NCBI GenBank assembly: GCA_046317875.1
Contig: JBKCVN010000025.1
Location: forward strand, 42,061 to 106,060
Direction: 5' to 3'
DNA: 64,000 bases
Origin: 2-01-FULL-41-14 sp046317875
GTDB taxonomy: Bacteria; Pseudomonadota; Alphaproteobacteria; UBA7879; UBA5542
Positions 34,341-42,445 of the stretch are shown piece by piece; positions within the stretch are counted from its first letter, which is position 1; every line of letters begins with the position of its first letter. Under the pieces are notes generated by a model that was given only the letters and a program-made list of their open reading frames with translations, was not told the DNA's origin and searched no databases. Position numbers and translations under genes: made by a program.

Positions 34341-35828
34341 TTAGTCCTTGGGCTTCATAGTGGGGAAAGCAATAACGTCACGAATGCTAGAGGCATTTGT
34401 TAAGATCATTACTAGGCGGTCTATACCAATCCCAAGGCCTCCGGTGGGTGGCAACCCATGTTCCAATGCGGTGACAAAGTCAGCATCCATCAAATGGGCC
34501 TCGTCATCCCCCCCCTCGCGTTCGGCCACCTGATCCTCAAAACGTTTCCGTTGATCGATGGGGTCTGTCAGCTCGGAGAATGCATTCGCAACTTCCCACG
34601 TATTGATATAACTTTCAAATCGTTCGGTTAGACGAGCGTCACCTCGATGAACTTTAGCCAGTGGGGAAATATCCAACGGGTGCTCGGTCACATGGATGGG
34701 CTGAATCAGGGACGATTCCACTTTTTCTGCAAAAACAGCTTCCACCACTTTGCCCCAAGAATCTTTTCCTTTCAGGGGAACACCACCAATTTTTTTGGCA
34801 GCTTCCCGGGCATCTTCTGTGGAGTGAATTTGGGCAAAATCTACGCCTGTTTCTTCTTTAACAAGGTCTACCATGGATTTCCGGGGCCATGGGGAAGATA
34901 AATCAATTTCAATACCATTATACAGGACGGTTGTTGTACCCAAAACCGTTTGCGCTAGATACTGAATGAGGCTTTCAGTGAGTGTCATCATATCATGATA
35001 GTCAGCAAACAGTTGGTATAGCTCAACCGACGTAAACTCGGGGTTATGGCGGGGTGAAATGCCCTCATTTCTAAAACAACGATTCATTTCAAATATTTTA
35101 TCGGAAAGACCGCCCACCATCAATCGTTTCAGATGAAGTTCGGGTGCAATCCTTAAATACATGGGCAGATCAAGGGCATTATGGTGGGTTAGAAAAGGCT
35201 TTGCAGCTGCACCCCCTGGAATAATATGAAGCATGGGTGTTTCGACCTCAAGAAAGCCTTGGTTCGATAAGTAGGTTCGGATCGAAGAAATAATTTGGCT
35301 GCGTTTTCTAAGCCGGTCGCGACTTTCTTCATTCACAATTAGGTCAATATAACGTTGACGATACCGTGTTTCAATGTCCGTAAGACCGTGATATTTCTCG
35401 GGCAAGGGCAGCAAGGATTTCGATAAAATTTCTAGGGATTCAACATTAACGGTTAGTTCGCCCCTTTTGGTGCGGCGGATCAATCCCGTAACACCAATCC
35501 AGTCCCCCAAGTCAAGCAATGATAAAAGATCATTTATCTCTGGGGACAGTTCTTTTAAGGGTGAAAAAGCCTGAATGGAGCCTGTCTCGTCGTGCAGGTC
35601 TATAAACATGCCACTGTTGCGGATAGAACGAATCCGCCCTGCCACTGAAACACGGTCTTCCGTAAGTGTTTCGGAGGCTAAGTCCTGATATTTTTCTTGA
35701 AGCTGGTTGGCGGTGTGTGTACGCTTAAAATTATAGGGATAGGGATTGATACCTTTACTTTTTAACGCATTTAATTTTTCAATACGAATATTTCTTAATT
35801 CTTTTTCAGCGCTATGAGAATCGTTCAT
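34341..35828 (-). CDS. lysS: Lysyl-tRNA synthetase, class II
   Basis: Charges tRNA-Lys. An OB-fold anticodon domain (about residues 55-150, VSVAGRIRSIRNSGM) precedes the class II core with motif 2 MNRCFRNEGISPRHNPEFTS and motif 3 GGLGIGIDRLVMIL near the C-terminus. Length 495 matches bacterial LysS. Many alphaproteobacteria, including Rickettsiales, use the unrelated class I LysRS, so a class II enzyme is a lineage marker worth noting. It is followed after 3 bases by arnT, so stress-response envelope genes are appended to a housekeeping operon. Confidence 0.96.
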   Translation of the reverse strand: MNDSHSAEKELRNIRIEKLNALKSKGINPYPYNFKRTHTANQLQEKYQDLASETLTEDRVSVAGRIRSIRNSGMFIDLHDETGSIQAFSPLKELSPEINDLLSLLDLGDWIGVTGLIRRTKRGELTVNVESLEILSKSLLPLPEKYHGLTDIETRYRQRYIDLIVNEESRDRLRKRSQIISSIRTYLSNQGFLEVETPMLHIIPGGAAAKPFLTHHNALDLPMYLRIAPELHLKRLMVGGLSDKIFEMNRCFRNEGISPRHNPEFTSVELYQLFADYHDMMTLTESLIQYLAQTVLGTTTVLYNGIEIDLSSPWPRKSMVDLVKEETGVDFAQIHSTEDAREAAKKIGGVPLKGKDSWGKVVEAVFAEKVESSLIQPIHVTEHPLDISPLAKVHRGDARLTERFESYINTWEVANAFSELTDPIDQRKRFEDQVAEREGGDDEAHLMDADFVTALEHGLPPTGGLGIGIDRLVMILTNASSIRDVIAFPTMKPKD

Positions 35829-35845
35829 TTTTTCTTATTTAGTCC

Positions 35846-36151
35846 TTATTTCTTTAAAAGTTCTTGTAATTCACCTGATGCAAACATTTCTTTTACAATA
35901 TCGCATCCCCCCACAAATTCGCCATTTATATATAATTGGGGGATGGTGGGCCAATTGGTAAAATCTTTGATTCCTTGACGAAGCTCGGGATCCGCCAAAA
36001 CATTCACATCTTTAAAGGGAACCTGTAGTTTTTGTAAAATTTGGGCAACGGTGCTGGAAAACCCACATAAAGGAAATGTGGATGTTCCCTTCATAAAAAG
36101 AACAATGTGATTTTCATCAATTAAAGTTTTTATTTGATCGTGTATATTCAT
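35846..36151 (-). CDS. grxD: Monothiol glutaredoxin (Grx4 family)
   Basis: CGFS-type glutaredoxin that binds a 2Fe-2S cluster with glutathione and hands it on to partners. The CGFS motif (residues 29-32) is intact and preceded by LFMKGTSTFPL; the downstream NWPTIPQLYINGEFVGGCDI is the usual glutathione-binding region. Length is 101 residues. It lies just downstream of bolA, a known partner of monothiol glutaredoxins in Fe-S regulation, so the two most likely act together. Confidence 0.96.
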   Translation of the reverse strand: MNIHDQIKTLIDENHIVLFMKGTSTFPLCGFSSTVAQILQKLQVPFKDVNVLADPELRQGIKDFTNWPTIPQLYINGEFVGGCDIVKEMFASGELQELLKK

Positions 36152-36163
36152 TGAATTTAATCT

Positions 36164-36394
36164 TTATTTTCCTATTGTTTTAAGCGTAAGGGCATGTATG
36201 GCATCCCCCACATATCCTTTCAAGGAGTTATACACCATTTGATGTTGGTGTACACGGCTTTTTCCATTGAAGGAAGCGCATGTAATTGTAAGGGCGTAAT
36301 AGTCACCGTTTCCTTTTAAGTCTTCCAATGTAATCTGTGCATCGGGAAAGGATTCTTTTAATGAATTCAAAATTTTATTACGATCAAGGGGCAT
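36164..36394 (-). CDS. bolA: BolA-family protein
   Basis: Small partner protein of CGFS glutaredoxins. The family layout is seen: NSLKESFPDAQITLEDLKGNG, YALTITCASFNGKSRVHQHQMVYNSLKGYVGD and a short C-terminal helix. The invariant C-terminal histidine of BolA lies in DAIHALTL. Its 76 residues fit the short YrbA/IbaG-like subgroup. It sits 12 bases before grxD and is followed upstream by the S9 peptidase with one base between. Confidence 0.9.
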   Translation of the reverse strand: MPLDRNKILNSLKESFPDAQITLEDLKGNGDYYALTITCASFNGKSRVHQHQMVYNSLKGYVGDAIHALTLKTIGK

Positions 36395-36395
36395 A

Positions 36396-38420
36396 CTAGA
36401 CTCTCTTTTCAGAAATCACAGAGTGAAGATTAAGGGTATCTGCTTTAATTTGTAAAGAAGCTCCTTTGTAATCGTCCCCAATAGGTTCGAATCTTCCCCC
36501 TAAAAATTGGGCCAAGAATTTTTCAACCGTGGCATAAAAAGAAATGCGATTCTCAGGTTTTACAAAACCGTGCCCTTCATCGGGATAAAGAACATAAGTC
36601 ACGGGGATATTTTTTTGTTTCATGGCCTCCACGATCTGATCGGATTCCGCTTGCTTCACCCTAGGATCATTAGCCCCATGTCCAATGAGTAAGGGTTTTT
36701 TTATGCGATCGACATACGTGATCGGCGATCTTTCCTTGAGCAATTTTTGACCTTCTTCTGTGCGGGGGTCGCCATATTTTTTAATGATGGTGGCTAAGTA
36801 AGGTTTCCAATAGGGAGGGATGCTGTTTAAAAGAGTCAACAGATTAGACGGCCCCACCAAATCTATGCCACATGCAAAAACATCAGGGGTCATGGTTAAT
36901 CCTACGAGGGTGGCATAGCCACCATAGCTTCCCCCTTGAATAGCAATCTTGGCTGGATCTGAAATCTTCTTTTGAATTAACCAATTCACGGCATCAATTA
37001 AATCGTCATGCATCTTATGTCCCGATTGTTTGTCGCCTGCACTGATGAATTTTTTTCCAAACCCATCAGATCCTCTGTAATTCACACTCAATACCGCATA
37101 TCCTCGGTTTGAAAGCCATTGATGCTGGGCATCGTATCCCCATGTGTCTCGGGATTGGGGTCCCCCATGTACCAATAAAACAGTGGGGAGATGGTGGGCG
37201 GTTTCTAATGTAAGGCCCTGGGGCAGGGTGAGGTAACTGACTAAGGTCAACCCATCCCTGGATTCTATTTCTAAAGGAATCATGGGGGATAGGGAAAGGT
37301 TCTCTAGTTGGGGGCGTTGAGAAAAAAGATATTCAGTTTTTTTAGTGGCACGGTCATACAGATAATAATACACAGGGCCTGTATCACTGTAGTAGGCCAC
37401 AATCCACTGATTGAAATCGAGGGTTGAGCTGGTGAGTAGGGGAATGGAGCCCGGTCGGATGCTTTCTAAATGTTTGAAATCTGCCTCGTACGCCTGATCC
37501 AAAAATTTCTTTTGGGGTTTTAGGTATGTTTCTCCTACCCACAAAGGCACGTTTTCCGTGGGATGAAATACGGCACTTGAGAAATCAGTTTTTTGGGGGT
37601 GGGCCAAATAAGTTGTTTTTTTAGAATCAAGATCGGTAAGGGTGAGGGCAGCGAGGTCTTGACCTGTGCTGTCCAACCAATAAAGCTGGTCGCCATTTTT
37701 TGAAAAATTTAGGGGCCCAGAATTAGCCTGATCTTCGGCATTGAAGGATCGAAATTTTTCCCATTTTGTCTCTTTGCGCACGAACCAATCTATCTCCCCA
37801 GAGTCGGTTGTTTTACAGGTCAAACGGATGTGCAGATCATCGTCGATTAGGAAATCACCGAATTCATCATTTTCCAGTATTTTCTCTTTTGTTCCCGTCA
37901 AAAGGTTGATCTGATAAAGATCATGATATTCGGGCTTTCTGTTGTTTAACCCTACCACGATAAGATGGGGATGTTTGTGGGAAATACCCAAAATTTTGAC
38001 TTGAACTTTTTTTTCGTCCGTGAGGGCCGTTATTTTTTTGGTATGAATATTAAGCTTAAAAAGACACCAATTTTCATCGCCATCTTTATCCTGAACATAC
38101 AATAAATGATCATTATCATAAGCCCAACTGTAGGACTGGATACCGGGGCCCTGATCCTGTGTCAGAGGCTGGGGGGGTGTTTTAGAACCCAGGGTTTGAA
38201 TGTAGATATTGAGCACATTATGATGGGGGGCTAAATGGGTAAGATATTTTCCATTGGGACTGATTTTAACTAGGGCTTTTTGGGGGTTGCTGAAAAGTAT
38301 TTGTCTTGAAATAAGGGGTATATTTGCGTTCATATCTGTTCCTTTTAATAGTCCAACGATTATAATAAAAACGGTCCATAAAAAAGAAATCCTTTTAAAA
38401 AAGGATATTTTCTCCCTCAT
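36396..38420 (-). CDS. S9-family prolyl oligopeptidase-like serine peptidase
   Basis: Two-part protein: an N-terminal beta-propeller-like region (about 60-390) and a C-terminal alpha/beta hydrolase domain (about 395-650). The nucleophile motif is GGSYGGYATL (near residue 495), with GHGANDPRV and the catalytic His in DEGHGFVKPE. It resembles acylaminoacyl-peptidases/dipeptidyl peptidases. A hydrophobic N-terminus (residues 9-25) may export it; a second ATG at residue 30, with its own AAGGA, would give a cytosolic form. The first ATG overlaps the tpiA stop (ATGA). Confidence 0.88.
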   Translation of the reverse strand: MREKISFFKRISFLWTVFIIIVGLLKGTDMNANIPLISRQILFSNPQKALVKISPNGKYLTHLAPHHNVLNIYIQTLGSKTPPQPLTQDQGPGIQSYSWAYDNDHLLYVQDKDGDENWCLFKLNIHTKKITALTDEKKVQVKILGISHKHPHLIVVGLNNRKPEYHDLYQINLLTGTKEKILENDEFGDFLIDDDLHIRLTCKTTDSGEIDWFVRKETKWEKFRSFNAEDQANSGPLNFSKNGDQLYWLDSTGQDLAALTLTDLDSKKTTYLAHPQKTDFSSAVFHPTENVPLWVGETYLKPQKKFLDQAYEADFKHLESIRPGSIPLLTSSTLDFNQWIVAYYSDTGPVYYYLYDRATKKTEYLFSQRPQLENLSLSPMIPLEIESRDGLTLVSYLTLPQGLTLETAHHLPTVLLVHGGPQSRDTWGYDAQHQWLSNRGYAVLSVNYRGSDGFGKKFISAGDKQSGHKMHDDLIDAVNWLIQKKISDPAKIAIQGGSYGGYATLVGLTMTPDVFACGIDLVGPSNLLTLLNSIPPYWKPYLATIIKKYGDPRTEEGQKLLKERSPITYVDRIKKPLLIGHGANDPRVKQAESDQIVEAMKQKNIPVTYVLYPDEGHGFVKPENRISFYATVEKFLAQFLGGRFEPIGDDYKGASLQIKADTLNLHSVISEKRV

Positions 38421-39136
38421 AAACTTGAAGCTTCTTTTAGAATAGTTGTAAATTTATCTAAATCTAAAGAAGCCCCTCCCACAAGTAAGCCATCCACCGA
38501 AGAAACCGCGAGAATTTCTTTTGTGTTTTGTGGGATGATGGACCCCCCATATAAAACATGCTTGGGGGTGCGGAAATAGCTTTTGATAGAAGTGTGAGTG
38601 CGGTGAATTTCGTCTAGTGAAGGTGTTCTGCCCGTGCCAATAGCCCATACGGGTTCATAGGCAATACAAAAGGGAAAATCTTGTCGGGGGATTGATTCTT
38701 CGATTTGGCTACGGATAACCGAAATGGTTTCCCCAGCCTGATATTCATCTTCATTTTCACCTACGCAGATAATCGGCAATAGCCCATTTCTGCAGGCGGC
38801 TTCGGCCTTGTCGCGGACCATCTGAGATGATTCTTGATGGTGATAGCGCCTTTCCGAGTGACCCACAATAACAGCTGTACAACCGCATTTTTTTAACATG
38901 GGCGCACTTATGTCTCCCGTATAGGGGCCTTCAGGGTCTCCCGAACAATCTTGGGCACCTAAATGAAAGGGGGTGGGGTCCAGGATGGATTGGGCTGTTT
39001 GAAGAAGGGTATAGGGGGGGGTAATAATAACCGTTAAAAAAGAAGGAACGGACAAACGAGAAATTTCTGTTAAAAACGGAACGTCTTCTAACGTTCCTTT
39101 GTTCATCTTCCAATTTGCAATAATAAATTTTTCCAT
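38417..39136 (-). CDS. tpiA: Triosephosphate isomerase
   Basis: Glycolytic enzyme interconverting dihydroxyacetone phosphate and glyceraldehyde 3-phosphate. All hallmarks are here: the N-terminal ANWKMNKGT (catalytic Lys), GHSERRYHH (His), AYEPVWAIGTG (catalytic Glu) and the phosphate-gripping YGGSI/GLLVGGASL. Length 239 is slightly short but normal for the family. It is the first gene of the long minus-strand run and divergent from ppiD. Confidence 0.97.
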   Translation of the reverse strand: MEKFIIANWKMNKGTLEDVPFLTEISRLSVPSFLTVIITPPYTLLQTAQSILDPTPFHLGAQDCSGDPEGPYTGDISAPMLKKCGCTAVIVGHSERRYHHQESSQMVRDKAEAACRNGLLPIICVGENEDEYQAGETISVIRSQIEESIPRQDFPFCIAYEPVWAIGTGRTPSLDEIHRTHTSIKSYFRTPKHVLYGGSIIPQNTKEILAVSSVDGLLVGGASLDLDKFTTILKEASSL

Positions 39137-39219
39137 AGCGGATATGAAATGAGTATGATATTTAATTCAAGTAAAGTTATGACACAAAAAGAAATACAAA
39201 TCTATTTTAAAGGTTGGAA

Positions 39220-41058
39220 ATGTTAAAGTTTTTAAGAGATCACGCAAATTCTTGGGTTATGAAAATTTTATTGGGGATATTGATTCTAAGTTTTGGATTA
39301 TTCTGGGGAGTTTCGGAATTTTTTAGGGGTTCCAATAAGTCGAATCTGGTTGCCAAGATTGGAAAGATAGAGATTTCTAAACAACATTTGATCCATTCCG
39401 TTCAAGAAGAATTACAAAAATTAAATCGTGAGTTGAAGGGTAAGAACGTAACATTCTCTCAAGCCTTGCAATTAGGTCTGGTCAATCAAAACCTGAGCCG
39501 GATGGTGCACGAAATCGTTCTGGATATGTTTATGAAGGATGTGGATCTTGCTATCAGCGATAAAACCATTGCCAGCTTAATTTATGCGGATCCGTTGTTC
39601 CAAGATGGAAAAGGGAATTTTGATAAAGAAAAATTTCAGGCCATTATGCTAGCCAATGGGCTAAGTGAAAAATCTTTCTTTGCCAATCGTCGTCGCGCGT
39701 TGGGGCAGCTTCATTTGTTAACCTCTTTATCAGTAGGCGGGCATGCACCGGCTGCTTTGTCGTATCCCGTATTTCAGGCGTTGACCCAGAAATATACGTT
39801 TAAACTAGCAACAATCCTAGCTGACAAGGTTTCTGTCTCTTATAGCGAAGCCGAGTTGAAAAAGTTTTATGAGTCCCGCGCTGATAGCTTTAAGGTTCCT
39901 GAATACAGGGATTTTAAGTTGATGTTGTTGGATCCAGAACGGATTGCTGCCCGAATCTCGGTTTCCAGTCAAGATATCCAAAAAGCATACGATGAGCAAA
40001 AAGAGAACTTTGTAACCCCAGAGAAACGATCATTTTCCCTGGCGATTGCCGATACAAATGAGGAAGCTTTGAAGGTTGTCTCTTTATTAAAGGATGGAGA
40101 TTTAAAAGAGAAGGGGCGTCAGCAAGATTATCAGGCTATCCCCGAGAGTAGTCTTGATAAAATTCTGGGGGCCAAGGTTTTTGGCTTAAAAAAAGGTGAA
40201 GTAAGTGCACCTTTTGCGTTGAAAAAGAAGTTTGTTGTTGTTCGTGTTAATAGTGTTGTTCCTTCTTCTACTGCTTCGCTATCTGAAATGAAAGAACAAA
40301 TTGTGGCCGAAATTAAAAGACAAAAAGTAGGCGATGAGATTGCCCGAATTTCTCAACAGGTTGAAGAGGGTTCGAACGCAGGATTATCCTTTGTGGAAAT
40401 TGCAAAAAAATACCGTCTGCCTGTACACGAAGGAAGAATAAACGCCCAGGGTCAACTGAGCGGAGGGAATACCTCTATGGATCTTTCCCCCGACATTCTA
40501 AAAGATATGTTTAACTTATCAGAGGGCAGCGAGACCCCGTTGACCGAATTACCAGATGGAATGTCTTATATGGTTATGGTAACTAAGATTTTGCCAGCCC
40601 ATCTGGAAAGTTTTGAAAAAGTGAAGCCTCAGGTGACACAGGCCTTGGTTAAAGAACGTAAATACCAAGAAATGAAAAAGATTGCGGCGATGATCGAAAA
40701 ACAGATGAAAGCTAATCAGCCTGTTCAACATCCGGCGGTGAGTGTGACTACTGTGGGTCCCCTCTCTATTACGGAGGGTCTCAATAAAGCGAAGGTTCCG
40801 TTGAATGTTTTGCAGCGTGGATTTGCATTGCCTAGAAAGGGGGTCGAAACCGTGGACTATCAAGGTCAGGTTTTTGTGATTTCTCCCCAGTCTATTGAAC
40901 CCGTACCTATGGAGAAAAATCTAGCCCTTTACAAGGCTTATAAACAAGATTTAGGCCGGTCTTTGGCTCAGAACTTTTCTCAAAGTATGATGGAGTCATT
41001 GAAAAAAGAATATAAGACCGAAGTCTATTCTGACAACCTAGCCAGTTTGAAAGAGTAA
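39220..41058 (+). CDS. ppiD: PpiD/SurA-type periplasmic peptidyl-prolyl isomerase
   Basis: Inner-membrane anchored periplasmic chaperone of the PpiD/SurA_N_3 type, assisting outer-membrane protein folding. One membrane segment (about residues 14-32, VMKILLGILILSFGLFWGV) is followed by an N-terminal chaperone domain and a degenerate parvulin-like middle (about 230-350). Length 612 matches PpiD (about 620). ATG 39220 is chosen because AAAGG precedes it at 39208-39212, while the in-frame TTG at 39214 abuts that site. Divergent from tpiA. Confidence 0.9.
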   Translation: MLKFLRDHANSWVMKILLGILILSFGLFWGVSEFFRGSNKSNLVAKIGKIEISKQHLIHSVQEELQKLNRELKGKNVTFSQALQLGLVNQNLSRMVHEIVLDMFMKDVDLAISDKTIASLIYADPLFQDGKGNFDKEKFQAIMLANGLSEKSFFANRRRALGQLHLLTSLSVGGHAPAALSYPVFQALTQKYTFKLATILADKVSVSYSEAELKKFYESRADSFKVPEYRDFKLMLLDPERIAARISVSSQDIQKAYDEQKENFVTPEKRSFSLAIADTNEEALKVVSLLKDGDLKEKGRQQDYQAIPESSLDKILGAKVFGLKKGEVSAPFALKKKFVVVRVNSVVPSSTASLSEMKEQIVAEIKRQKVGDEIARISQQVEEGSNAGLSFVEIAKKYRLPVHEGRINAQGQLSGGNTSMDLSPDILKDMFNLSEGSETPLTELPDGMSYMVMVTKILPAHLESFEKVKPQVTQALVKERKYQEMKKIAAMIEKQMKANQPVQHPAVSVTTVGPLSITEGLNKAKVPLNVLQRGFALPRKGVETVDYQGQVFVISPQSIEPVPMEKNLALYKAYKQDLGRSLAQNFSQSMMESLKKEYKTEVYSDNLASLKE

Positions 41059-41059
41059 T

Positions 41060-41127
41060 CTTTAGGCCTTTCTTGTGCTAAAAGAGTTTTAGTGTTAAAC
41101 CATAAAGTATTTGTTCCTGGCCTAAAG
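41060..41127. other. Nested inverted repeats between ppiD and clpX
   Basis: CTTTAGGCC (41060-41068) is the perfect inverse of GGCCTAAAG (41119-41127). The 50-base space between them holds a smaller hairpin, CTAAAA-GAG-TTTTAG. The two stems could form a branched RNA structure in the clpX leader or a protein site. Function is unknown. Confidence 0.5.
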
Positions 41128-41156
41128 CTGGGATAATTAAAAGTAAGGATAATACA

Positions 41157-42422
41157 ATGGTAGATAAAACTTCTTCCAGCGAGAACCGTTCTTTAAGTTG
41201 CTCGTTTTGCGGAAAAACCCAACATGAAGTCAAGAAACTTATTGCAGGACCTTCTGTATTTATTTGCAACGAGTGCGTTGATTTATGTGCAGATATTGTG
41301 GAAGAAGAAGATAAAACAAGTTTTTTATCTGATACCCGCACCATCCCAAGCCCTTCCTATATTTATGGTGTTCTAGAAGATTATGTAATTGGACAACAGC
41401 AAGCCAAAAAGATTTTATCTGTGGCCGTTCATAATCACTATAAGCGTTTGGCTCACGGTAATAATCAAAAAAGTGAAGTTGAACTTCAAAAATCAAATAT
41501 TCTTATTATTGGTCCTACGGGAACAGGAAAAACCTTACTGGCCCAAACATTAGCGCGCATTCTGAATGTGCCCTTTGCCATGGCTGATGCCACCACTTTA
41601 ACAGAAGCGGGGTATGTGGGTGAGGATGTTGAAAACATCATTCTGAAGCTTTTACAGTCGGCTGATTATGATGTGGAAAAAGCCCAACGCGGCATCATTT
41701 ATATAGATGAAGTGGATAAAATTAGCCGCAAATCTGAAAACCCATCGATTACCCGAGATGTTTCCGGCGAAGGTGTGCAACAGGCCTTGTTAAAAATGAT
41801 GGAAGGCACCATTGCGTCAGTACCTCCTCAAGGTGGACGTAAGCATCCTCAGCAAGAATTTTTGCAAGTAGATACTACCAATATTTTATTCATATGTGGG
41901 GGTGCTTTTTCTGGATTGGATAAAATCATCGAAGCACGGGGTGATTCTTCTTCCATTGGCTTTGGAGCGCAGGTTAAAAAAAGACAAGAGGCGAAGCCCT
42001 CTGAATTTTTGAAAAAAGTTGAACCGGATGATCTGACCAAATATGGTTTGATCCCAGAATTTATAGGTCGACTGCCCGTATTAGCCACCTTGGAAGACCT
42101 AGACGAAAAGGCTTTGATTCAGATTTTAACAGAGCCTAAAAATGCTCTGGTAAAACAATATCAAGCCTTGTTTTCCATGGAGAATGTTGAGCTTGAGTTT
42201 ACGGATGAGGCATTGAGGTCGATTGCCCATAAGGCATTACTCCGCAAAACAGGGGCCCGTGGTTTAAGATCTATTTTAGAGGCCCTCCTGTTGGATATCA
42301 TGTTTGAGCTGCCCGATGCCCAAGAAGAAGAAAAACTTGTGATTACCAAAGAAATGGTGGATAGTAATAGTATTCCAAGGTTGCAAATAAAAGAAAAAAT
42401 TCCAAAAAAACAAGAAGCATAA
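41157..42422 (+). CDS. clpX: ATP-dependent Clp protease ATP-binding subunit ClpX
   Basis: AAA+ unfoldase that feeds substrates to ClpP. The N-terminal zinc domain has CSFC and CNEC (C15, C18, C37, C40). Walker A is GPTGTGKTLL, Walker B is IIYIDEVDKI, and the IGF loop for ClpP docking (SIGFGAQV) is present, so a ClpP partner is expected. A clpP gene is not found in this window; it usually precedes clpX, and here ppiD does. A GTAAGGAT site precedes the ATG. Confidence 0.97.
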   Translation: MVDKTSSSENRSLSCSFCGKTQHEVKKLIAGPSVFICNECVDLCADIVEEEDKTSFLSDTRTIPSPSYIYGVLEDYVIGQQQAKKILSVAVHNHYKRLAHGNNQKSEVELQKSNILIIGPTGTGKTLLAQTLARILNVPFAMADATTLTEAGYVGEDVENIILKLLQSADYDVEKAQRGIIYIDEVDKISRKSENPSITRDVSGEGVQQALLKMMEGTIASVPPQGGRKHPQQEFLQVDTTNILFICGGAFSGLDKIIEARGDSSSIGFGAQVKKRQEAKPSEFLKKVEPDDLTKYGLIPEFIGRLPVLATLEDLDEKALIQILTEPKNALVKQYQALFSMENVELEFTDEALRSIAHKALLRKTGARGLRSILEALLLDIMFELPDAQEEEKLVITKEMVDSNSIPRLQIKEKIPKKQEA

Positions 42423-42445
42423 CCTGGTGCAAAGGTTGGGTTATA

